A stretch of 64,000 nucleotides of DNA from Pseudomonadota bacterium. GTDB taxonomy: Bacteria; Pseudomonadota; Alphaproteobacteria; Micropepsales; Micropepsaceae. This document shows, piece after piece, positions 55,232-61,870 of this stretch. Numbering within the stretch: the first letter of the stretch is position 1; each line of letters starts with the position of its first letter. A program made the translations under genes and the position numbers. The notes under the pieces are model-generated. The model did not search any database. It had not been told where the DNA came from and saw nothing but the letters and a program-made list of their open reading frames with translations. Location of the stretch: positions 1 to 64,000 of the forward strand of contig JACQDN010000022.1 of the NCBI GenBank assembly GCA_016201105.1, in the 5' to 3' direction.

Positions 55232-55466
55232 GGGAGGGTCGAAAAATCCGAAGGATTTTTCGGGGAGGGGTCGTGCCGAGGCCTTCAAGCAAGCTCGAAT
55301 ACCGAAGCTGCACTAGCACAGCGCAGCATGACCCCTCCCCGAAATTTCCCGCTCACTGCGTTCGCGTGAAATTTCGACCCTCCCTCCCGCCTACGCTTCG
55401 CTTCGGCGTGGCAAGGAGAATGCCCAAGGCACGCCGTAGCTTTAGCGAAGGCGGCAAGGGGAGGGT
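55219..55466. repeat. GGGAGGGT palindromic element, copy 4, with a nested repeat
   Basis: ACCCTCCCCTTGAGGGAGGG, TCGAAAAATCC, CGGGGAGGGG, a centre, CCCCTCCCCGAAATTTC and TTTCGACCCTCCCTC follow the family plan. The right outer hairpin is split: between its arms lies a second palindrome (about 55387-55456) with CCGCCTACGCTTCGCTTCGG and GCGAAGGCGG ends. The element supplies the stop codon of the K+ channel gene. Confidence 0.88.
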
Positions 55467-55472
55467 CGGTAC

Positions 55473-55853
55473 TTACGGCTTGCAGAACACGCAGATCTTG
55501 TTGCCTACCGGATCGCGCATGTAAGCGCCGAAGAAAGTTTTGGAATCGGCGGGCCTCGGCCCCGGCGCACCTTCGTCGCTGCCGCCGCTCTTCAGTCCCG
55601 CTTCGTATGCCGCTTTTACTTCGCCCGTATTGTTTGCCTTGAACGCGAACATCGAGCCGTTGCCGATCGTCGCGGTTTTCTTGTCGTGCGGCGGGCAGAC
55701 ATAGACGCTGTGGCTTTCCTCGCCCTTCTTGCCGTAGCCGATCCAGCCGCCGTCGGCGAACTTGCGCTCGCTGCCGATGGCGCCGAATACGGCGTCATAA
55801 AACTTGCCGGACTTCTCCGGATCGTTCGCACCAATCGTCACGTAACCGAGCAT
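55473..55853 (-). CDS. VOC-family (glyoxalase-like) protein
   Basis: 126 aa. MLGYVTIGANDPEKSGKFYD and AVFGAIGSERKFADGGWIGY give the first VOC module; FGAYMRDPVGNKICVFCKP the second, with a C-terminal Cys-Lys-Pro typical of the lactoylglutathione-lyase-related group. Enzyme activity is not proven. Downstream of it (55466 side) lies palindromic element copy 4. Confidence 0.87.
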   Translation of the reverse strand: MLGYVTIGANDPEKSGKFYDAVFGAIGSERKFADGGWIGYGKKGEESHSVYVCPPHDKKTATIGNGSMFAFKANNTGEVKAAYEAGLKSGGSDEGAPGPRPADSKTFFGAYMRDPVGNKICVFCKP

Positions 55854-55980
55854 GTCTTTCTCCCATCAAAACCCGAAAATTCGGCTGCGGAGCCTATCCG
55901 GGCCGAAAGAACAAATAAAGAACAAAACTGCAGACGCGGGTTGCAGGCCGCGCATGGCCTGCTGACAAAATACGTCAGCA

Positions 55981-56004
55981 CCACCCTCCCGAGAGGGAGG
56001 GTGG
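55981..56004. terminator. Terminator hairpin after the O-methyltransferase gene
   Basis: CCACCCTCCC-GAGA-GGGAGGGTGG is a perfect 10-bp stem, directly beyond the minus-strand stop. The sequence equals the outer hairpin of the palindromic elements without the rest, another possible mini copy. Confidence 0.65.
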
Positions 56005-56009
56005 TCAGC

Positions 56010-56687
56010 TCAAGCGATCTTCACCGACATCTCGAGCCCGCCGTCGAACGGCAATGTCCGCGTGATGAAGCCGTTCGCGGGGTCGGTCAGGAAATCGAAG
56101 TATTCTTCATAATCCTTGCGGAAGGTATTCACATTGTCTGCCACGACAATCGCGCCTTTGCGCATATGCGGCACAACGCGTTCCAGCGTTGGGCGTGCCA
56201 TCGGCGTCCAGATATCCATCAGCAGGAAATCGACCGGACCCTCGATGGTTTTCAATGTTTCGCGCAAATCGCCTTCGCGCAGATCGATGAATTGGGACAA
56301 GCCCGCCTCAGCGAAATGCGCCCGCGCTTTTTTCGCCTTCTCAGGCTCGTACTCCGTGGCGATCACCGTACCGCCGCCATTGTCGCGGACTGCCGCCGCG
56401 AGATAGAGCGTCGACACGCCGTACGACGTGCCCGCTTCGACGATTCGCCTGGCCTGCAAGGCTCGGCAAAGCGCGTAGCAGAACGTCGCTTTCTCAGGCT
56501 CGAGCGCCACCAGTTTGTCGACGAAAAAGCGGTCGAATTCCGCTTCCTGCGCGTCGCTGAGCACGGTGCCCGGCCTGGGCAAGGTCGCGCGCGCCCAGCG
56601 GATGATGCCCTCTTCCTGCGCCGCGCTCTGCGCGTGCAGGCGCGCGAGCAGGGATTTGAGTTTGGCGTCGTCGTCTAGGGAATTCAT
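56010..56687 (-). CDS. O-methyltransferase family protein
   Basis: 225 aa from ATG 56687 (MNSLDDDAKLKSLLARL). RRIVEAGTSYGVSTLYLAAA is the SAM-binding GxGxG-like loop, IATEYEPEKAKKARAHFAEA the acidic loop, and DFLLMDIWTPMARPTLERV, GAIVVADNV the metal-site region of the catechol/caffeoyl-CoA O-methyltransferase family. Substrate unknown. The frame extends upstream without homology. It lies 20 nt after a GNAT gene on the same strand. Confidence 0.88.
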   Translation of the reverse strand: MNSLDDDAKLKSLLARLHAQSAAQEEGIIRWARATLPRPGTVLSDAQEAEFDRFFVDKLVALEPEKATFCYALCRALQARRIVEAGTSYGVSTLYLAAAVRDNGGGTVIATEYEPEKAKKARAHFAEAGLSQFIDLREGDLRETLKTIEGPVDFLLMDIWTPMARPTLERVVPHMRKGAIVVADNVNTFRKDYEEYFDFLTDPANGFITRTLPFDGGLEMSVKIA

Positions 56688-56707
56688 GGCGCGTGCCGTT
56701 CTGCCTT

Positions 56708-57157
56708 TCAGGGTCTGCGGTATTGGATGAAGCCGGTGCGGGTGGCCAGGTGATCGTAGAGCGCGCGGGCCTGAGTGTTGGTCTCGTGCGTGAGCCAATA
56801 GACGCGTTCTGCGCCAAGCTCGTCCGCGCGCGCATAGACCGCCTCGATCAGCGCGCGGCCCACGCCGCTGCCGCGCAACTGCGGCATCACGAACAGATCG
56901 TTGAGATAGAGGTAAGGCCCGCGCGTCCAGGTCGAGCGATGCAAAACGCACTGCGTCATGCCGACAACGCGGCCCTCCAGTTCCGCGACCAGCGCGAACA
57001 TCGGCTCGTTGGAATCGAGCAGGCGTGCGAATGTGAGCTCCGTCACCTCTGGCGCCACGCTCGATTTGTAGAATTCCAGATAGCCGGCCCATAGCGGGAG
57101 CCAGGCTTCCTTGTCGGATGCCGTCAGCGCTCGGATGATGCCAGGAAATACGGTCAC
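56708..57157 (-). CDS. GNAT family N-acetyltransferase
   Basis: 149 aa from GTG 57157, behind GAAGGAAC at 9 nt. VFPGIIRALTASDKEAWLPL opens the GNAT domain, and LNDLFVMPQLRGSGVGRALI carries the RGxGVGRxL acetyl-CoA loop; WLTHETNTQARALYDHLA follows. It is probably co-transcribed with the O-methyltransferase gene. Substrate unknown. Confidence 0.85.
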   Translation of the reverse strand: MTVFPGIIRALTASDKEAWLPLWAGYLEFYKSSVAPEVTELTFARLLDSNEPMFALVAELEGRVVGMTQCVLHRSTWTRGPYLYLNDLFVMPQLRGSGVGRALIEAVYARADELGAERVYWLTHETNTQARALYDHLATRTGFIQYRRP

Positions 57158-57338
57158 TCGGATTGTTCCTTCTTCGGTATTCAGGCCGCGCGCCACCTCG
57201 ATCGAGCCGGCGACGCCGAGACGCCAAGCGGCACGATTCGACCTTGGCGCGAGATTAGCGAGGAACAGGACCTGAAACGAGGCTGACGAACGGCGGGGAA
57301 TCGGTCTAAGGCTTTCGCCCTTTTTCCAGGAGCCCTGA

Positions 57339-57848
57339 GTGAAGTGTTTTGCAATCTCGGGAAGCCTGCGCGCGCAATCCGGCAATACGGCATTGCTGGA
57401 AGCGCTCAAGCGGTTCGCGCCACCTTCCGTCGCGGTCGAAATCTTTCACGAGCTCGAATTGATTCCACCCTTCAATCCGGACCGCGAGAACCAGGAACCG
57501 CCCGCAGCTGTCGCGCATTTCCGCGAAAGTCTGAAGAACGCCGACGTCGTGCTGTTCTCCACGCCGGAATACGCCCATGGGGTGCCCGGTGTGCTCAAGA
57601 ACGCACTCGACTGGGTGGTGGGCAGCGGCGAACTCTACGAAAAACCGATCGCGATCCTGCAAACCTCCACCACCCGCGGCGCCAACGCGCTGGCGTCGCT
57701 GAAGGCTACGCTCGCGATTATGAGGACGAAGCTGCTGCTGCAGACTGTTCTCGAACCCGGCGCCAACGGCACCTTTGAAAACGCAGACGCTGTCCGCGCC
57801 GCTCTCGCTGAAATCGTTACGACCGCAGACGCACAACCAAAGGAATGA
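57339..57848 (+). CDS. NADPH-dependent FMN reductase-like flavoprotein
   Basis: 169 aa from GTG 57339. CFAISGSLRAQSGNTALLEA with the GSLRxxSxN phosphate loop, VLFSTPEYAHGVPGVLKNAL and LDWVVGSGELYEKPI are hallmarks of the ArsH/SsuE/ChrR-type NADPH:FMN oxidoreductases. It would reduce FMN, quinones or metals. It starts divergently from the GNAT gene. Confidence 0.9.
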   Translation: MKCFAISGSLRAQSGNTALLEALKRFAPPSVAVEIFHELELIPPFNPDRENQEPPAAVAHFRESLKNADVVLFSTPEYAHGVPGVLKNALDWVVGSGELYEKPIAILQTSTTRGANALASLKATLAIMRTKLLLQTVLEPGANGTFENADAVRAALAEIVTTADAQPKE

Positions 57849-58004
57849 TTCACGCGGAGGCGCGGAGACGCGGAGGAATTCAGTGCTCTACGGGCACGCA
57901 CGTGCTACTGGATTGTTCGGCGCGCGAAGCGCGCCAGAAGAAGTCGTCAGCGCTGGAGGACCACTTCGCAAGCTCTTCTCCGCGGCTCCGCGCCTCCGCG
58001 TGAA
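57849..58004. repeat. Second palindromic repeat type (CGCGGAGGCGCGGA)
   Basis: TTCACGCGGAGGCGCGGAGA (57849-57868) is mirrored by CTCCGCGGCTCCGCGCCTCC and GCGTGAA near 57977-58004, enclosing 100 nt of unrelated sequence. It shares no core with the TCGAAA elements. Similar repeats are known from many bacteria. It sits between two convergent genes. Confidence 0.75.
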
Positions 58005-58010
58005 AATTTT

Positions 58011-58409
58011 CTATGGCGCCGTCAGCCAATCCGCGGGCAAGGTTAGCCAGGGATAGTGCGTGTTGTGCTGTGCGGAGAAATTGGGCTCCGGGATCGGATC
58101 GTCGACAAAACATCCGCCCGCCACGCCCGTTGAATCCGGCAAGAAAGCGAAGGATTTCCAGTACAGCGTCGTGCCGCACTTGGCGCAGAAGTAACGGTTG
58201 TAACCAGCGTCGCCCTCTTTGGCGTAGACATTCAGCGCGCCGTGTTTGGCAACGACGGCCGTGTCGGGAAAATACACCGACCAGCCGAACGCGCTGCCCG
58301 TACGCTTCTTGCAGCTCGTGCAATGGCAGATGGCATTGAGCACGGGCTCGCCCGCGACTTCGATACTGCAGGCGCCGCAACAGCAGACCGCTTTGCGTGT
58401 CGCGCCCAA
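58011..58409 (-). CDS. GFA-family (CENP-V/glutathione-dependent formaldehyde-activating) protein
   Basis: 132 aa from TTG 58409. AVCCCGACSIEVAG, ICHCTSCKKRTGSAFGWSVY and RYFCAKCGTTLYWKS give the paired CxxC/CxC zinc sites of the GFA family. The enzyme activity of most members is unproven. It is preceded by icd on the same strand with only 3 nt between, so it may be co-transcribed. Confidence 0.88.
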   Translation of the reverse strand: MGATRKAVCCCGACSIEVAGEPVLNAICHCTSCKKRTGSAFGWSVYFPDTAVVAKHGALNVYAKEGDAGYNRYFCAKCGTTLYWKSFAFLPDSTGVAGGCFVDDPIPEPNFSAQHNTHYPWLTLPADWLTAP

Positions 58410-58412
58410 ATC

Positions 58413-59624
58413 TTACCCCATCGCCTTCTTGAGATTCTCGTCGACCTTGTCGAGGAAGCCTTCCGTCGTCAGCCATTTCTGATCGGGGCCAATCAGCAAG
58501 GCGAGATCCTTCGTCATGAAGCCGGATTCCACCGTATCGACGCAAACCTTCTCCAGCGTGTGGGCGAACTTGTCGAGCGCGGCATTGCCGTCGAGCTTGG
58601 CGCGGTGCGCCAGACCTTGTGTCCAGGCGAAAATCGAGGCGATGGAGTTGGTCGAGGTCGGCTTGCCTTTCTGATGTTCGCGGTAGTGGCGCGTCACCGT
58701 GCCGTGCGCGGCTTCTGCTTCCACCGTCTTGCCGTCGGGCGAGAGCAGCACGCTCGTCATCAACCCCAGCGAGCCGAAACCTTGCGCCACCGTGTCGGAC
58801 TGCACGTCGCCGTCGTAATTCTTGCAGGCCCAGACATAGCCGCCTTCCCATTTGAGCGCGGACGCGACCATGTCGTCGATCAGGCGGTGCTCGTAGGTGA
58901 TGCCGGCGTCTTTGAACTTTGCGGCGAAGTCCTTGTCGAACACGTCCTGGAAGATGTCCTTGAAGCGGCCGTCATAGGCCTTGAGGATGGTGTTCTTGGT
59001 GGAGAGATAGACCGGATATTTCCGCGCCAATCCGTAGTTCAGCGAGGCGCGCGCGAAATCGCGGATCGAATCGTCGAGGTTATACATCGCCATGGCGACA
59101 CCGGAACTGGGCGCCTTGAACACTTCCTTCTCGATTACCGTGCCGTCTTCGCCCACGAACTTGATGGTCAGCGTGCCTTTGCCGGGATAGCGGAAATCGG
59201 TGGCGCGATATTGATCGCCGAAGGCATGACGGCCGACGACGATGGGCTTGGTCCAGCCCGGCACCAGCCTGGGCACGTTCTTGCAGATGATCGGCTCGCG
59301 GAAGATGACGCCGCCCAGGATGTTGCGGATGGTGCCGTTGGGCGACTTCCACATCTCCTTGAGGTTGAATTCCTTCACGCGGGCTTCGTCGGGCGTGATG
59401 GTGGCGCATTTGACGCCCACGCCGTGCTTCTTGATGGCCTCTGCGGCTTCGACCGTCACCTTGTCGGCGGTGGCGTCGCGGTGCTCAATGCCGAGGTCGT
59501 AGTATTCGAGGCTGATGTCGAGATAGGGCAGGATCAGCTTCTTCTTGATGAGGTCCCAGATGATGCGGGTCATCTCGTCGCCATCGAGTTCGACGACCGG
59601 ATTGGCTACCTTGATCTTGTCCAT
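58413..59624 (-). CDS. icd: NADP-dependent isocitrate dehydrogenase
   Basis: 403 aa, the length of the eukaryote-like NADP enzyme used by alphaproteobacteria. [40 protein letters not shown] with the substrate Ser and Arg, [29 protein letters not shown] metal site and [16 protein letters not shown] for NADP are all present. TCA cycle: isocitrate to 2-oxoglutarate with NADPH. A GFA-family gene follows it. Confidence 0.97.
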   Translation of the reverse strand: MDKIKVANPVVELDGDEMTRIIWDLIKKKLILPYLDISLEYYDLGIEHRDATADKVTVEAAEAIKKHGVGVKCATITPDEARVKEFNLKEMWKSPNGTIRNILGGVIFREPIICKNVPRLVPGWTKPIVVGRHAFGDQYRATDFRYPGKGTLTIKFVGEDGTVIEKEVFKAPSSGVAMAMYNLDDSIRDFARASLNYGLARKYPVYLSTKNTILKAYDGRFKDIFQDVFDKDFAAKFKDAGITYEHRLIDDMVASALKWEGGYVWACKNYDGDVQSDTVAQGFGSLGLMTSVLLSPDGKTVEAEAAHGTVTRHYREHQKGKPTSTNSIASIFAWTQGLAHRAKLDGNAALDKFAHTLEKVCVDTVESGFMTKDLALLIGPDQKWLTTEGFLDKVDENLKKAMG

Positions 59625-59698
59625 TTCTGCCCTCGGAATGCGGATCGGCGCGGGGTATAGCGGCGTGATGATGCAAGGTCAAAACCAGCGATTTTTTT

Positions 59699-59853
59699 CA
59701 CCTCCCCCTCGCGGGGAGGTCGAAAAATCCGTAGCGCAGCAGAGGATTTTTCGGGTGGGGGGAAGAGGTGGAAAGTGCGCTCTATTCTTCGACGCTTCCC
59801 CCCACCCGAAATTTGCGTTCCGCAAATTTCGACCTCCCCGCGAGGGGGAGGTG
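59699..59853. repeat. GGGAGGGT palindromic element, copy 5 (subtype B, icd-trmJ)
   Basis: CACCTCCCCCTCGCGGGGAG, TCGAAAAATCC, CGGGTGGGGGG, a centre, CCCCCCACCCGAAATTTGCG and TTTCGACCTCCCCGCGAGGG GGAGGTG follow the subtype B plan of copy 2. It lies between icd and the RNA methyltransferase gene; the 44 nt after it hold that gene's leader. Confidence 0.88.
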
Positions 59854-59897
59854 AGGAGGTTCGTCAGTCGCCACCTCGGGTTCGGGGATGGCGAAAC

Positions 59898-60650
59898 ATG
59901 ACGACTGCCCCCACCATCATCCTCTCCCACCCCCAGCTCGGCGAGAATATCGGCGCGGCGGCGCGGGCGATGGCGAATTTCGGGCTGTCCGATCTGAGGC
60001 TCATCGCGCCTCGCGACGGCTGGCCCAATCCCAAAGCCGACGCCATGGCGGTGGGTGCGGTGAAACTGCTGGAAGAGGCAAAGCTCTATGCCTCGGCCCG
60101 CGAGGCGCTGGGTGATCTGAATCTCGTGTTCGCGACCACCGCGCGTGATCGCGGCATCACCAAGGACGTGGTCACGCCGGCTGAAGCGGCAAGACGCCTG
60201 CGCGCGGCAGCAGCCAAAGGCGAAAAAACCGCGATTCTCTTCGGCAATGAGCGCGCGGGCCTCGACAATGACGAGATTTCGCTGTGCGACGCCGTCATCA
60301 CGATTCCGACGTCCGCCTTTGCCTCGCTCAATTTGGGGCAGGCGGTACTGCTCAACGCCTATGAATGGTTCCGCGCCGGCGATGACACGCCGCGCTCACG
60401 CATCGAGCACGGTCCGATCCACAGAAAGCCCACGCGCGAAGAGATGTTTCAGCTCTTCGATCACCTGGAGCGCGATTTGGCCGACAGCGGTTTTCTTTTT
60501 CCACCGGAGAAACGCGACGTTATGAAACGCGCCATCCGCGCCACGCTGCATCGCGCCAAACTCACCTATCAGGAAACCCAGACGATCCGCGGCATGATCG
60601 TGGCGCTGGCCAAGGGCAAACACAGGCCGAGTTCGGGGGATAAATCATGA
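59898..60650 (+). CDS. TrmJ-like SpoU-family RNA 2'-O-methyltransferase
   Basis: 250 aa from ATG 59898 (MTTAPTIILSHPQLGENIGA). The open frame runs upstream through element copy 5 but that is not coding. ILSHPQLGENIGAAARAMAN, AILFGNERAGLDNDEISLCD and the C-terminal knot segment FASLNLGQAVLLNAYEW are TrmH-fold SAM motifs; TrmJ methylates tRNA position 32. RNA target is inferred. The stop overlaps the next ATG (ATGA). Confidence 0.88.
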   Translation: MTTAPTIILSHPQLGENIGAAARAMANFGLSDLRLIAPRDGWPNPKADAMAVGAVKLLEEAKLYASAREALGDLNLVFATTARDRGITKDVVTPAEAARRLRAAAAKGEKTAILFGNERAGLDNDEISLCDAVITIPTSAFASLNLGQAVLLNAYEWFRAGDDTPRSRIEHGPIHRKPTREEMFQLFDHLERDLADSGFLFPPEKRDVMKRAIRATLHRAKLTYQETQTIRGMIVALAKGKHRPSSGDKS

Positions 60651-61540
60651 CCATCCGCGAAGGCTTTGCACCCGCCAACGAATTGAGCCTGCACTACGCG
60701 GAATCCGGCTCCCCCGACGTCCCACTGATCGTATTCCTGCACGGTTTTCCGGAATTCTGGCGTTGCTGGACGCGCCAGCTTGAAGACTTGTCGGATCGTT
60801 TCCACTGCATTGCGCCCGATCTGCCGGGCTACAATCTCTCCACCGCGCCGCAAGACGTCGCGCGCTACCGCTCCAAGTGGCTGGTCGAAGATCTCGACGC
60901 CTTCGCCGCCAATTTCAGCCGCGGCAAGCCGTTCACATTGGTCGCGCATGATTGGGGCGGAGCACTCGCCTGGGCCTATGCCATCAAGAAGCCGGAACGG
61001 CTTTCACGTCTCATCATCGTCAACGCGACGCATCCTGGAACCTTCGCGCGCGAGATCGCGCGCAATCCCGCGCAGGCCGGCGCCAGCCAATACATTCGCG
61101 AAATTCGCGAGCCGGGTTCCGAAGCGCGCTTTGCCGCCGACGACTACGCGCTTTTGTGGCGAAGCCTCGCGCCAGTGATGGAAGCTGGTCATCTCACAGC
61201 CGATGACAAGAAGGCCTATCTCAAAGCGTGGTCGCAGCCGGGCGCGCTCACTGGCATGTTCAACTGGTATCGTGCCATGCGCCTGGCGCCGGCAAAGACG
61301 GGCGAAGCAAGCGCCACCGATACGATTTACGATCCCGAGGCGTTGAAGGTCCGCGTGCCGACGCTCGTCATCTGGGGCGAACAGGACAAGGCGCTGTTGC
61401 CGGGCTGTCTCGACGGGCTCGAGGATTTCGTGCCCGGCGTGAAAATCATCCGCGTATCGGACGGCAGCCACTGGGTGGTGCACGAAAAGCCCGAACTGGT
61501 TACGCGGGCCATTCGCGAGTTTTCGGGGTCTATTCGGTAA
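60647..61540 (+). CDS. Alpha/beta hydrolase (epoxide-hydrolase-like)
   Basis: 297 aa. IVFLHGFPEFWRCWTRQLED has the HGFPExW oxyanion motif, TLVAHDWGGALAWAYAIKKP the GxDxGG-like nucleophile elbow with Asp, LVIWGEQDKALLPG and VSDGSHWVVHEKP the acid and His. The Asp nucleophile and HGFPE motif point to an epoxide hydrolase or haloalkane-type enzyme. It is translationally coupled to the RNA methyltransferase gene. Confidence 0.9.
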   Translation: MTIREGFAPANELSLHYAESGSPDVPLIVFLHGFPEFWRCWTRQLEDLSDRFHCIAPDLPGYNLSTAPQDVARYRSKWLVEDLDAFAANFSRGKPFTLVAHDWGGALAWAYAIKKPERLSRLIIVNATHPGTFAREIARNPAQAGASQYIREIREPGSEARFAADDYALLWRSLAPVMEAGHLTADDKKAYLKAWSQPGALTGMFNWYRAMRLAPAKTGEASATDTIYDPEALKVRVPTLVIWGEQDKALLPGCLDGLEDFVPGVKIIRVSDGSHWVVHEKPELVTRAIREFSGSIR

Positions 61541-61595
61541 GAAATTCGCGCCCGATGGCCCGACTCGCAATCTTCCATTTCCGGCTTTATATGAC

Positions 61596-61690
61596 CCCCG
61601 GGAGCCGGCGGTGGACGCAGCACTCGCTAACCCGGTCAGGTCCGGAAGGAAGCAGCCGTAACGAATCCGCTACGGGTCGCCGCCGTCTCT
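61596..61690 (+). ncRNA. ffs: Signal recognition particle RNA (4.5S type)
   Basis: GGTCAGGTCCGGAAGGAAGC is the invariant apical SRP loop (GGUCAGG, GGAA tetraloop, GGAAGCAGCC). Flanking GGCGG/CCGCC stretches form the stem. It is the short bacterial form that pairs with Ffh. Ends are approximate. The ffs-dnaX-ybaB order is common in alphaproteobacteria. Confidence 0.93.
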
Positions 61691-61709
61691 CATCTTTCCA
61701 CAAATTTCT

Positions 61710-61859
61710 ACCCTCCCCTTGAGGGAGGGTCGGAAAATACGAGCGCGAAGCGCGAGAATTTTTCGGGGAGAGGGTTTCGTTCCGCCGATTGCCCCCTCCC
61801 CGAAATCTTCTTCTCGCTTATGCTCGAAGAGGATTTCGACCCTCCCTCAAGGGGAGGGT
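61710..61859. repeat. GGGAGGGT palindromic element, copy 6 (ffs-dnaX)
   Basis: ACCCTCCCCTTGAGGGAGGG, TCGGAAAATACG, CGGGGAGAGGG, centre, CCCCTCCCCGAAATC and TTTCGACCCTCCCTCAAGGG follow the family plan. Its last bases, GGAGGG (61853-61858), lie 9 nt before the GTG and 12 nt before the ATG of dnaX, so the element may provide the ribosome-binding site. Confidence 0.88.
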
Positions 61860-61870
61860 AAAGATATGTG

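Noticed and set aside
59775..59897. N-terminal extension of the RNA methyltransferase frame
   Set aside because: It translates palindromic element copy 5; the family begins at the ATG at 59898.
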